A stretch of 64,000 bases of DNA, from assembly GCF_011075055.1 (NCBI RefSeq), contig NC_058151.1, forward strand, positions 4,668,251 through 4,732,250, in the 5' to 3' direction. The number at the start of each line of letters is the position of its first letter. Position 1 is the stretch's first letter. Shown here one piece after another: positions 24,191 to 35,914 of the stretch. A program made the position numbers and the translations under genes. This stretch comes from Mangifera indica (lineage: Eukaryota; Streptophyta; Magnoliopsida; Sapindales; Anacardiaceae). The notes beneath the pieces were generated by a model. That model was given only the letters and a program-made list of their open reading frames with translations, did no database searches and was not told where the DNA came from.

Positions 24191-24811
24191 TGATTTTCGA
24201 CTCAGTTTTCATTCAATCGGTGGCTATACTTTCAGACATCTATGTAACACTATTAATGACAAAACTGCAACTCTAATTACCAATAAATATTATTTATAAC
24301 ATTCAAATACATAAATCAATAAATTTAAGGTTCGAATCTAAAAACCCTAACTGTCACAGGAACCACTACAACCAATGCACATTGTCTAATCCTATTACAT
24401 TCAATCCAACAACACTTAATGATCAATACCCACAATGGGTTTTTACATCTGTTCAATAAAAATAGGCATAAACCAAATCAACAAAATAGCAAATGCTAAC
24501 TGACCTCTGAAGCTATTGTCGATGTATTGTCGTTTCCTAAAATTTTACTGCTTGTCGAAAGCGTTATTGCCTGCCCGATAATACTACTAGGATATTTTTT
24601 GATGGTTTCTAGTTTGTGGTTTGAGATTTCCGATTTTGGCTTTCACTTTTCCCTTTTTGACTAAAATTACTTTCTTTTTTTAACTTAGTATTTTTAACTT
24701 AAGGGTAAAATGGGTATCGAGTTTATTATTTGCTTATATAAGTTAAACTGCTATATGTTGGCCTAAAAATGTATAAACGGCAACATATTTGCCTATTTTA
24801 ATTAATTTCCC

Positions 24812-25049
24812 TTTAATTCACCTATCTCAAACCCCATAAAAAACTAAAGAAACTGTATATTGATTCTTCATATAAAAAACATAATAAGTTCTATCAATTT
24901 GGATAACAATGATGATAAGGCATGAAGTTATAGTTGTAAACACATTTTTGGTATTACATGAAGCTCTTCAACTGGGAGATAAATAGAATTAGGGTTCGCT
25001 TACCAAAATAAAAGAGACTAGAGAGGTTGAATCGTCGTACTTCTATAAA
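24812..25049. other. Spacer between MULE and MITE
   Basis: AT-rich, with no feature seen beyond the right-hand MULE flank. Confidence 0.4.
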
Positions 25050-25822
25050 AGCCAAAAGACTTATTCCTACCCAATGATTAGTGTTTTCCCAAATTCCCAT
25101 CCATTAATTTTGAAGATCTCAAACATCTACTCATTTGTTAATTTTTACAGTTAGTGTCAAAGATAAAATCTTCATTTAACAAAAATATTTAAAAAAATTA
25201 AAAATTTATTGCATTTCCCCTTTAAGTTTAAAAATCTAACAATTTTCCCCCTCCTTCAACCCAAGGTTTGAATATTACCATTTTCCCTTTAAGGTTTCGA
25301 TCTCCTCTCTCTAACAACAATCCTTTCTCAACCATAGGATTTTCTCTCCCTCTCAATCACTCTCGACAATCTCCCTACCCTCTTCATTGGAGACGAAAAC
25401 AAAATGATCTTTGTCGAAGACAAAGAGCCTTTTTGTCATAGATGAAGATGATTTCATCTTTGTCAAAGATGAAAACGGCTAAGAGAGGGCGATAAAGAGA
25501 CTAAGAGGGAGAGATCAACCGATCGAGAGGGAGAACACTGATAGTTAGAGAAAAGATTGTCATCGGAGATAGGAGATCAAAACTTTAGGGGGAAATGGTG
25601 ATTTTTCAAACCTTAGGTAGAGGAAGGGAAATTTTTATATTTTAAAATTTAAGGGGAAATGCAATAAATTTTAGCTTTTTTAAATATTTTTGTTAAATAA
25701 CGATTTTACCTATGACACTAACTTCAAAAATGAATAAATAGGTAAGTATTTAAAATTTTCAAAGTTAATGGGTAGGAATTTGGAAAAACACTAATCTTTG
25801 GTTGGGAATAAGTCATTTGGCC
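25050..25822. mobile_element. Foldback MULE-MITE, copy 1
   Basis: The ends read AGCCAAAAGACTTATTCC and, inward from the right, GGCCAAATGACTTATTCC. The nine-base flanks TTCTATAAA (25041-25049) and TTTTATAAA (25823-25831) agree at 8 of 9. Inverted similarity continues far inward through the CCCTTTAAG and TTTAAC...AATTTTTAA blocks, so nearly the whole 773 bp can fold as one hairpin. The centre is rich in GACGAAGATGA-type words. It encodes no protein. The other copies are at 34689, 39964 (truncated), 48072, 50215 (decayed), 54468 and 56022. Confidence 0.85.
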
Positions 25823-25929
25823 TTTTATAAATGTAATTAATTCGTATTATATCCATAACATAACCAAATGGATTCCTACAACTTTTGGCTTTTACATATA
25901 GGCAATAAATAGTCACAAAATGATGAATT

Positions 25930-26513
25930 TATGATACCTTTAAGCAAATCTCACATTGGCAAAGCACGGGAGACATGTTGGATCTGTCTATACTCTGTTT
26001 GTACATCCCACATTATTTAGGGATGAAAAGATTTGATTGGATAAATAGCTTGTGAGCTCCTTAAGTTGTTAAAATATAGTTTGGATTACAAAACTCAAAA
26101 ACAAAACCATAATGGATTGTGCGTCCAAAGTGGACAATATCTTAACGGTAGGTCAAACTATTAGACCAAGAATGTTACTAATAGTATCAGAGCTGCTCCA
26201 CGTGTCCTCTTGAACGATGGTAGGGCAAACCTCAACAAGGATAGTAAGTCCTATAAAAGGGGTGTATGTGATACCCTTAGGCAAATCTCACATCGGCAAA
26301 GCATAAGAGAAATATTGAGTTAGTTTGTACATTGTCTATACATCCCACATTGCTTGGGTTTGAGAAGATTTGACTGGTTAAATAGCATGTGAGCTCTTTA
26401 GGTTGTCAAGATGTATTTTAGATTACAAAGCCCAAAAACAAAACCATAATGGATTGTGTCCAAAGTAGACAATATTTTGACAGTAGGTCGGGTCATGGAC
26501 TAAAGATATTACA
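25930..26513 (+). mobile_element. TRIM retrotransposon (miniature LTR element)
   Basis: Two LTRs of about 250 bp lie at 25930-26179 and 26263-26513. Both carry AGCAAATCTCACATYGGCAA- or AGGCAAATCTCACATCGGCAA-like starts and CAAAACCATAATGGATTGTG. They flank an 83-bp interior with a primer-binding site at its left (AGTATCAGAGCTGC) and a polypurine tract AAAAGGGG just before the right LTR. GAATT occurs on both sides (25925-25929 and 26514-26518). No protein is encoded. Size and layout fit a terminal-repeat retrotransposon in miniature. The left LTR has lost two dinucleotides at its start. Confidence 0.9.
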
Positions 26514-26518
26514 GAATT

Positions 26519-27985
26519 TCTCTAAACCAAATCCAAAACATAATTTCTCAATCTCTCTCTATATTTCCTTCATTCAATTTCAATATCAAACTCTTTCAAA
26601 TCTCAATCAAATTTTAATTGTCTAACAACTTAGTTCCATTTGTTTAACAATTTTGTATTTTTTTCAATTATTCTATTTCTTTAGAATATTTTGTTAATGA
26701 AGAAATTTAATATATTCTAAATGGAAAAAGTGTTCAAACAATTAGAACAAATTCATTTTTGTAGGTTCAAATAAAAAGGAACAGGTTTAATATAAATACT
26801 ATATGAGAGGCCTTGTAAAAACAACAGTGAAATTAGACATCTAATTCTCATACATCATTATAAAGATACTCTGATTTAAGAAATTCGAATGGACTAATAA
26901 ATAAACCAAAAGTCATAAGTGACATTTCAAATCATTTAGAGTGACACTTCCAACTTCTACTTTATCTGCAACTTCACTTGAATTTATTAAACTAAAGCAT
27001 CTTTGTAATAAAGTATAAGAATTAGAGGTATGATTTCTCTCTTACTTATTCCTACAAGGTCTCTCTTATAATATTTACACTACACCCATTCTTTTTATTT
27101 GAGTCTACAAAAGTGAATTTGTCCCCATCGTTTAAACACCTTTTTCATTTAGAACATATTAAATTTTTTTTGTTATCAAGCTATCATAAAGGGAAAAAAA
27201 AGTAATTAATGAAATTATAATAACAAAATGGAAACTAAGTTGTTTGACATTAAACGAAAGGTGGAGTAGCAGATAAAGAAAAATTGAGAAGTGAAATTGT
27301 TTGACAACCATGCACATGAGTTTCTCAGTGCTTAAGTTGGTGAAGCATATGAGTCCTAGTTGTCTTGGATTAAACATCAAGTAAGTCAAGAAGATATAAT
27401 TTAAATAAACAAGTCCCAGTGCAAACTAATAATCTAAAAGGAGAGAAACTTCACTATTTTGAAAATTATGAATCAAGAAGGTGACCATGGTATACCTCAA
27501 TCATAAGTGAAGGATTATCAATATAATTTTCAAGGTACTTTTTCTTGGTTTTGGTAATGTGAAAATAAATATTATTTAATTTTATATAATAATTAAATTA
27601 AAAATAATATTTTTATTATTTAATTAATGAACTGACCCAATAAAGGCCTTCAAATTGACCTGACCTACAAGCTCATTATAATAGGACCTTGGCCTAACAC
27701 AGCTTGCATGTCAGAGTCGTCTTAGCCCAACCTGACATGGCTCATCGTTATCTCTAAAACCAGTTTATATACATAAAGATCTTTATTACAATCTATTCTT
27801 CTATGAAGTTTCCTACATAATTCACAAACTTGATGGGCAAGCATCTTTATCAAAAATTGTTGAGTGATGCATCCACTTTGATAAATACTGTGAGTTCTAT
27901 TGTTAGACCACCTATAATTTTGACAGACTTGTTTTTGTTTTGCCACCACAATGCCACTTGGTTATTCATTATTTTTTCATGTTCC
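26519..27985. other. Gene-free AT-rich sequence
   Basis: Long AT-rich stretch with no coding family recognised. Short open frames at 27159-27389 and 27722-27949 on the minus strand lack any signature. Confidence 0.4.
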
Positions 27986-27989
27986 CCCA

Positions 27990-28640
27990 TAAACTAAATT
28001 CTCTAGGAAGGACTTTGAGTTTGTTTCACATGTACTCAAAGTGTTCTCTGGTGCTTAGTTCCGTATATACATTAGCTATTTCCTCGTTGGATGGTATGTA
28101 GTTGAATTTGACTTCTCCATTGTTCACAATGTCTTTTATGAAATGAATATCCACTTCAATGTGTTTAGTTTTTTTCGTGAAAAATATAATTGAAAGCTAA
28201 TGTAGTTGCACTTATGTTATCACACCAAATTTATGGAATTGAGCTCTATTTGATTTTTAGTTCTTTCCGAAGTGAGTTAAGCTATGCAATTTCAACTCAG
28301 GTTTGTGCTAAAGCTCTATATTCACCCTTGGTGCTTGATTTGGATACCCCTCTCTATTTCTTTTAGCTTCATGCCACTAGATTTCCATTAAACATGATAC
28401 AATAGCCTTTTTTAGATTTTCTATCTTTTACACCACATGCCCAATCTATATCAGAGTAGGCTTAAATTTCAAACTTTCCCTCAAAGACCAAACTCAATTG
28501 TTCCCTTCAAGTACCTTAGCACTTTTTTTTCTCCTTGCCAATTATCCTCACTAAGTTGTTGCATAAATTGACTTTATTTATTTACTAAGTGATGTCAAGT
28601 CTTGTGATAGTTACATATTGAAAGGACCCAATTATGCTCC
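27990..28640 (-). pseudogene. Ty1/copia pol C-terminal fragment
   Basis: On the minus strand the tail of a copia polyprotein can be read with stops and shifts. It has a VLRYLKGT-like segment near 28510, the RNase H start AYSDIDWA near 28450 and an SSTKGEYRALA-type block near 28310. The end is KHIEVDIHFIKDIVNNGEV near 28165-28110, then YIPSNEEIAN. These are standard copia RNase H motifs. The upstream reverse transcriptase is missing or unrecognisable. Confidence 0.8.
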
Positions 28641-29640
28641 TATATAAAGAAGGATTAGAGAGTTACTTTCCTTCTTCTTGTGTATACTTGTGTCTAGTGC
28701 CCATTGGAGTGAGACATGAGTTGCTTAGTTGTTGCATATGAGATCTTGTTAGTTAGTCTTGAATATAGTTACTATTAAACCTCTCGATGTTTTGGTGATA
28801 ACAAAAACCAATTTAAATTGACTAATTTTTTCAAAGGCATGACTTTAATCATAACCAAATAGACAACTTCTAAAAAATAAAAGTATAAAGCCTATGTATG
28901 ACCATACACACATAATGCATGTCTATGCATAGTGCAGAATATATCCACGCACGAAGATGATAGAATCATGCATGACTCTGTTCATAAAACAATAATTATA
29001 GGCTTCATTAGATGGGTCATGTATGCCCGTACACATTTGTTGTGCACTAGTACATAGTCCATTTTAGGCTATTAACGAAGAAAGGCTTCCCATGCATAAT
29101 GCCCCCGCACATTTCAAGTCTAAGTCAACATAAGTCAATGTCAAAGCTTTATGCATGTCTGTGCATATGAAAGTTGCACACTTATGCATAGGCTAAAATG
29201 AAGACTCATAAGCACGGTCTTTTGAACATCATCACTTTGCATCATCAAAGTCAAAGTCAAGCTTGTTCAAAGTGAAAGTTTCATGCATGCTCATGTATCT
29301 AAAACGTGCACACCCATGCACTATTCACATAAGTAGTCATGACGAGTTTAACCTATAAATAATGATGTTGTGCATTATTGTCGAAGTCAAAGTAAAGTCA
29401 ATGCACGCCTATACAAGGGCTATGTACACCTATACATAGGTGAAAATTTAGTCGTGCATGTCACTATTTATACTCAACATTCATGGTTTGGATTTCTTGA
29501 AGGCTTGTTCATATAAAGCTATGTATGGTTGTGTATGAAATATGCATGCATTTGGCACAAGAAAAAATTGAACCGTTGGGACGTCTAACCAAGGTTGACT
29601 TCATTATAAAAGCCAGGTTTTTAAAATCGAATAAGTGATT
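28641..29640 (+). other. Probable copia-like LTR rich in GCATG motifs
   Basis: Near 28793 the word GATGTTTTGGTGATAACAAA resembles the start of long plant copia LTRs, and the solo LTR at 5809 has a related word. Downstream, some ten variants of a semi-palindromic motif (ATGCATGTCTATGCATA, TGTATGCCCGTACACA, ATGCACGCCTATACA) are spread over about 650 bases. No clear ends or target duplication were found. Confidence 0.4.
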
Positions 29641-30099
29641 GAACCTATTATCTTACTAGTTCACAGTTCAACTTATTCTCAAATTATTATGAATTTATTG
29701 AATATTACCAACCATTTAATACATTTTTGGTACATAAACTATATGAAGTTCATTAGAAGCAACTTTGTAGAATTATCAATAACAACCAAGTATATTTGCT
29801 TCCATGAAACATATATTTCAATTTAGTAAAAAAAAAAAAAACCTTCAAAAAAGCAAAAAAAAAAATTCAAATATGTTAATCAAACAATTCGCACTCCATT
29901 ACAAAGATAAACAAAAAAATCATTTATAAATTTATCATTAATTCAATTAGAATCTTAGTGAAGGCTCCAACCACTCATCATCATCACTATGCTCATCAAG
30001 TGTAACCATTTCATCGTTTATAAAAAAGTAATAAAGTTATAATTTAACATAAATTTGAAATACATACGAACTTAAGAAACCCTTTTATTTCAAACCAAC

Positions 30100-30560
30100 C
30101 TTTAGAAGCAAGAAAACATGACTCTTCAATATCTTTGGGATATTATTCATCAAGCATATTTTCTGGCTCATCATTATTAAGTTCTCCTTCTTCCTCTTCC
30201 TCCACAATCCAAAACTCAATTTTATCAATTGATTGTTAATCTATAAGATATCATATGACTTCTCAAACAATGTAAGGCAATACATTGATATAAAAATATT
30301 ATTCTCACTAGTAAAATTAATATAAAATATAAACATGAAAAAAGAAATTAATTGTTTATACCTATCTTGCAAACATAATTTGTAATGAACAAAGACAACA
30401 TCATTAAGCCTTTGGTGTTTCTAGCCTATTTCTTTTTTGCGTGTGGATACGTTCAAATACACTCTATTTTTGTTCACATCCGACAAAAGAAGTTGTGTGG
30501 CTTACAATTTGTAATAACTATAACACCTTTCTCCAAAAGTATTATCCTCTAAATAAAGAT
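30100..30560 (-). pseudogene. hAT transposase C-terminal fragment (DUF659/hAT-C type)
   Basis: The minus strand reads ATQLLLSDVNKNRVYLNVSTR near 30505-30440. A KHQRLNDVVFVHYKL segment follows near 30420-30370, the hAT dimerisation region seen after SSGCERNWS in DUF659-type plant hAT transposases. After a break, an acidic stretch (VEEEEEGELNNDE) lies near 30210-30165. The conserved SSGCE residues have decayed to LSDVN, and no N-terminal part is visible. The residue strings were read by eye across stops. Confidence 0.6.
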
Positions 30561-33429
30561 GCCACTAAATTGAATATTTAAGCATACTTTTATTTCAAAA
30601 CATGTGGTAAAACTCAAAAATCTTTGAACAAAAACTCATTTATTAATTTTTAAAAAATTACTAAAATGCCCTTTTTTAACAAACATCAGAAGCATACAAA
30701 AGGTGTCCCAAACTTAAAAGTCATAGTGTGCATAGCCAAACACATAAAATCAATGGTAATGTAAAAATTGATAAAAAGATGAAATGATGGAAATGCCCTT
30801 CTTGACTCTATGCCTATAGATCATCTCTTGTCTTGTAGTCATCATGTCCACATATACCTACACACATAAAAATAGGGGAATGAGTGATAAAACATTTAAT
30901 AAGTATGAGACTCTATTACTAACTCTTATTTAATCTCCAAAATACCTTTGATCCAAACTATACTATCTTTATCATTCGAAGCTGGTATTAAGCTCTCATA
31001 TAGATGATGGTATAGTAAATTCTCAAGAACATCTAGGCTACATATCTTAATTCGCGGATCAAACTATGTCCTACTCGATCACTAAGAAATTATTCTTTGA
31101 ATTCCTATCTAACATGACCATAACTTTACTGAATGAAAACATCTATATCCAGAAGTTAAACTAAAACTAGATAGTAGGTCGATTAGACTGAATCAAATAC
31201 AAGGATTTGATACATTGGTCATGTGAGTTATCTCTTTGTTTTACTACACCAAAATTGTGTTTCAATTGGGTTTTTCTGCGAGTAAATACCTATTATGGGT
31301 ATATTGTCCTACTATGAACGTACCTTATTGTAGGTGGTCTAAGAAATGTATGCTCACAATGCCTTCTCGTAATGCCCCTATAATGTCTAGCATGCATGAA
31401 TCTTGAGTCTTCACTTCGTTCAGCTCATTCTTGCTTCCACCTAAAAATATATCTCGTGTCTTACTAAAACTTATCTCTTAGACACATAAGATATTACTAC
31501 ATAACCGATATCTTTATACTATCACTCGGGATGACCTTTTAAATTCTAGCCTAGTTCCTTTGCTCTTTTTTTTCTTCTGTCGTTTTTAAACGGGCATGTA
31601 TTTCTTGATACATGAGAGTGTATCCCTTTTTTACTCATACACAGCCATCTTTCTCTTGGTTTTTCCTCATACATTGCTTTTCTATATATATGAGCGTGTA
31701 ACCTTAATAACACGGGTGTGTGCCCCAATTTGAAGTTATTACACTTTCTTTTTCTATTCTTTTCTTGACCACACTACTTTTCAAGAGTATTTTGCTCATT
31801 TCACCTTACACACGATTATGATAAAGATATACATAGGAAGTCCATGTGTTCTAGTTGATCATTAATTGGTCAACAACATTTAACAATCATTAATTTGTCA
31901 AAAAACTTGGTCTAAGTTATGGGTGTCACATACAAAGGCATTTGTCACTTATCACACGACTATGTGGCGAATCCAAAAACCAAACCTTGTTCGCTTTTTA
32001 GTCTGGTTTATATGTATCCTATTAATACTTTTGCAGATTTGGCACAAAAAAACACTTATACTAATACCATATCTTAGTAATGATCCTTCATATCATGTTT
32101 TTAATAATCATTAAACGAAAACTCATTCAAACATATTCATAAACTCATAAGCAATATCATAACTACTGGTGCATATCCATCAAGGCAATGCAACAATTCA
32201 TAAACTCAAATCTGGAAATTAATGTTCATATGGCACAACAGCACTTTGTCTTCCAATTTAACCAATCAAATGACCTCCAAAACATACAAAGTATAGATCA
32301 TTGGAAAGGGTATTCAAAGAGCTTTCTAATGGTATATTATAGCAATCACAACTCAACCAACAAGGCATTCAAAACTTGTTTCAAAGTTTGATGACAAAAT
32401 CTGAAAATGGCAAAATCACACACTGTGAACAGTATCCAGGCATACAACACACATTCACACTTTGGATTTCAAGGGTAACAAGAAAGTTAACCAAGGCATA
32501 AAGGAAATTTCCACCAACCTTGGGGTCTTCCACCACCAATTCTTCCTCCAAGATGAATTGGATAAAGGAAAAAGCAACTAAAGAAAAGCTACAAAGCTTT
32601 ACTTGAATATTTCATTATCAAAGAAGTCTAGCATTTACAAGTGAAAATCCACTTTCATATACCATAGCAAGTGGCGGCAAAAATTGGGTATTAATTTGAC
32701 ATTGAAGCTTTTCCCTTCATTTGATCTTAGCCATTAATTCAATACTAAGGTCATATCATATTAATTGAAGAAAACAACAAAAGGGAATAACTTTTCCCTA
32801 AAAGGTGGAACTATGTCCACCAACTAAAGTTACTTGCTTCCCTTTTAGTTGCAATCCAACTAAATGGGCTTCTTGGTATCTTGGGCTTCATTTAAGTGAT
32901 GGAGGATTGCCTTATCTACTTGGGCTTTAAGTGGGCTTGTAGTTAGCTTCTTGGACTCATTTAAGCTTCCATTTCATTAAGGCCTTGGATGCAAGTAATG
33001 AGATTGCACCCAAAAGTAAAGTTGGGCCAAAGTGGAAAGAGCAATGAATCTTTGGGCTTGCATGGAGCTAATTCTTCATTCTCAATGGTGGCTTGAGCCA
33101 AATGGAGATTTGATAGAGACTTGGAAGCTAGGGTTGGAGAGGTAGCCGAAAATACATCAACTACGAATCATTTGTCCCTATCTTCAATGTAAATCAACTC
33201 AACAAGAGTCATCATGCCATTAATCATTCACTAGTTTATATATATGCTTCATAATCCCATTTCAGTTATAATAAACAGGAATAGATATTGACCAAATAAC
33301 AACTATCATTATCATATACAAAAATCACTATAAATACTTATACACAATAATGATTAATATTCATATATAATTAACATGATTATTGCAATAACAAATATCA
33401 TCATCTGAGCATATGGAAATGGTAAGATA
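30561..33429. other. Gene-free, LTR-like debris
   Basis: Parts of 31500-31960 carry inverted ACACGGGTGTGTG- and CACGACTATGTGG-like words like those in the gypsy LTR at 2842-3860, so they may be the far end of the LTR that starts at 33914. The 32440-33180 stretch is less AT-rich, repeats GGGCTT words and has no coding frame; it may be a later insertion into that LTR. Boundaries could not be placed. Confidence 0.35.
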
Positions 33430-33914
33430 GCCTTAACTAAAGCCATAAAATAGTATGCCCTACTTACCTCAAATTTGCAGAAATCAGAATGCTCAAGTAG
33501 ACCTCTTTCTCTCTAGTTTTTCTCTCACCATAATGCTAAAAACTTATCATCAGATCTGCCACCACAAAGCTGGATGATAAGGCTGGGGTTCTTTTTATCC
33601 TCTTTGGGCAACTTATGCATTTAGGGTTGGGAAATAATATTTCGAAAATGCAACAAACATATCTTATAAAATCAAAAAACACATAACCTCGGACATAGGT
33701 GTGTATCCAGTATACACAGTTGTGTATCACTCAATTTAAATTTCACGCAAAAATCTCCTTATTTGATTGACATGGCAATGACACACAGGCGTGGCCTTCT
33801 CATACATGGTTGTGTGTCACCCAAAACTTATACTTTAACTTTAAACTCACTTAACAACAAACATGAACATATTAAATGACCATTGTGCCTTTGAGGAACA
33901 CCTATAAGTGTTAT
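33430..33914 (-). mobile_element. Gypsy 3' LTR (beginning)
   Basis: On the minus strand a polypurine tract (TAAGAGGGGA, 33930-33921) sits directly before ATAACACTTATAGG, a decayed form of the TGTAACACC LTR start. The next 480 bases match the plus-strand LTR at 2842-3280, including ACACAACCATGTAT and AAATTTGAGGTAA. The far end is uncertain. Confidence 0.7.
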
Positions 33915-34357
33915 GATTGCTCCCCTCTTAATGGAATTTTGACCTTAAAATTCACTAAAAATAGGTCAAAATGCTTCTCTCTCATGACCTTTTCCAAATC
34001 CCAGATAACTTTCTCAACTCTATGTTTCCTCTAGAGTACTTTGACAAAATATATCTATCAATTCCTTAACTATTTGACCCTCTTATCTAGGATCTGAACT
34101 AGTTTCTCCTCGTAACTTAGGTTCTCAAACAATTGGATCCCTTTGATCCTTGATACATCGAAAGGATCACTAGTATACTTGTGCAATAATAAGACATGGA
34201 ACACATCATGAATACAATTCATGCTTGTTAGTAACACAAATTTATAAGCTACCTTACCAACTCGCTCCACTATCTCATATGGGTTGATGTACCTAAGAGT
34301 CAACTTATCATTTATTCTTAACCTTATCATACGCTTAAATAAGGCTACTATGATGAA

Positions 34358-35914
34358 TAGACACGTCAATTAGGCTGGGTCAAATGGAGGCCCGACCCGA
34401 AACACAAAAAAAACTCGGGTACGATAAAGCCCAGCCTGACACGGGCCAGGCTTTGGGCCTTTATATTATACCCATAGGCTGGCCCGGCTCGGCCCGATAC
34501 TGTTTATAAAAAATAAAAAAATTTTCCTTGCTTCTGCTGCCTTAAGGCAGAAGCATCTGCATCGCAGAAGGCAGAAGAGAAGCAGCCAGCATCTACGTAA
34601 TTTTTTTTTTAATTTTTAATTAAATTATTTTTTATCTATAAAAACCTATTAAATTTTTCATTTTCACTTTCAATTACAATTATAAATTGGCCAAACGACT
34701 ATTTCCCACCCAAGGTTTAGCATATTCTCAAATGTCCCCCCTTTAACTATGGAAACACCAAACACCCACCCATGGCCAGTTAGATTTAACAGAACCCTAA
34801 CTCCTAAAAATTCTATCTCTTTTTGCCCCCCTAAACTTTAAAAACTAACATTTTTTCCCAACCTAAGTTTTAAAAAACCGCAGTTTCACCCTAGGGTTTG
34901 GTTTTGAAATCTTCGACGACCTCTCCGGCTCCGTTGCCGACGGCCTCTCCCTCCCGAAGTAACCTCTCCTTCCGACGATCTCTTTCCTCCCATTTGGAGG
35001 TCTGATCGACGCCCGAAGACGCCGTGGGAGACGAAGAACTTCGTCTTCCCAGAAGACGACAGAGCCGTCGTCTTCGTCTGGGAAGACGATCGTCTTCCCA
35101 GAGGTCTTCTTCTGGGAAGACCACCGTCTTCCCGACGAAGTTCTTCGTCTCCCACAGCGTCTCCAGGCGTCGATCGGACCTCCAAATGGGAGGAAAGAGA
35201 TCGCCAGAAGGAGAGGTTACTTCGGGAGGAAGATGTCGTTGGCAACGGAGCCGGAGAGGTCGCCGGAGATTTCAAAACCAAACCCTAGGGTGAAACTGCG
35301 GTTTTTTAAAACTTAGGCTGGAGAAAAATTTTAGTTTTTAAAGTTTAGGGGGGCAAAATTATATTCTATTTTAGTTTATTTTTAATATTATAGCAAAAAT
35401 GACGATTTTACCCTTACCACCGTTAGGTTTTGTTAAATCTAACCGGTCATGGGTGGGTGTTTGGTGTTTTCATAGTTAAAGGGGGGATATTTGAGAAAAC
35501 GCTAAACCTTGGGTGGGAAATAGTCGTTTGGCCTTATAAATTTCTCAAACTTTCAAACTCTCAATCTCAATTATTTTATTATATTTTTAATCTCATTTTA
35601 TTTTAATTTTATCATTACAAAATATTACAAATAGATCTAATATCAAATAAATTCAATGACAACAGCTGTTTTCCTTCCTGAGGATCTTATTATATATCAT
35701 AATTTTATTATTTATGATCAAATGGAGGCCCAATTAAGGTCTGGCCTAACCCAATTAAGGCTCGTTATTATATGGGTCGAGCCTTGGGCCTTTATATTTT
35801 AATGGGCATGTCTGGCCCGAAGGCCTATTACTGTTTGGATCTCGTGCCCGACCTGGCCCATTAGCCCAATGGGTTGTGCCAGAGCCAACCTGGCCCGGCC
35901 CATTGACATCTCTA
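34358..35914. mobile_element. Non-autonomous hAT element inside the gypsy integrase
   Basis: The ends are TAGACACGTCAAT on the left and, inward from the right, TAGAGATGTCAAT. GGCCCGGCCC-type GC-rich blocks lie next to both ends. The 8-bp flanks ATGATGAA (34350-34357) and ATGATGAC (35915-35922) agree at 7 of 8. Removing it restores the gypsy reading frame. Its ends resemble those of the hAT element at 57970-61019, which carries a transposase, so that family could have mobilised it. A foldback MITE sits inside. Confidence 0.85.
34689..35533. mobile_element. Foldback MULE-MITE, copy 2 (best preserved hairpin)
   Basis: The ends are GGCCAAACGACTATTTCC on both sides in inverted orientation. The nine-base duplication TTATAAATT is perfect (34680-34688 and 35534-35542). 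The arms run about 340 bases with very few differences. For example, 34863-34907 recurs almost unchanged as the reverse complement of 35271-35315. The GC-rich centre (about 35030-35190) is built of smaller hairpins of GAAGACG/CGTCTTC words. Because of this symmetry both strands contain nearly the same open frame (minus 35281-34886, plus 35024-35293, both ending RRRFQNQTLG). These are not genes. Confidence 0.92.

Larger units (their letters stand above)
17341..24811. mobile_element. ULP1-carrying Mutator-like element (MULE), 7.5 kb
   Basis: Terminal inverted repeats lie at 17341-17395 and 24757-24811. They match at 48 of 55 positions, and all seven differences are transitions. The ends read GRGAAATTAATTAAAATA. 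Nine-base flanks are TTTTATTAA (17332-17340) and TTTAATTCA (24812-24820), 7 of 9 alike, the Mutator duplication length. Inside are a decayed transposase on the plus strand and an antisense DUF1985/ULP1-protease gene. This layout is known from plant MULEs that carry ULP1 (Kaonashi type, and CUMULE in melon). Both genes have stops, so this copy is dead. Confidence 0.9.

Noticed and set aside
23978..24299. Overlapping Cys/His-rich frames on both strands
   Set aside because: They lie in a short tandem repeat at the MULE end; the apparent motifs repeat with the DNA unit.
17341..24811. Host SUMO-protease gene
   Set aside because: The ULP1 region is inside MULE terminal repeats, paired with DUF1985, full of stops and lacks the triad Asp, so it is transposon cargo.
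34886..35293. Arg-rich frames on both strands of about 90-130 codons
   Set aside because: They arise from the palindromic structure of a MITE; the same protein on both strands signals an inverted repeat, not a gene.
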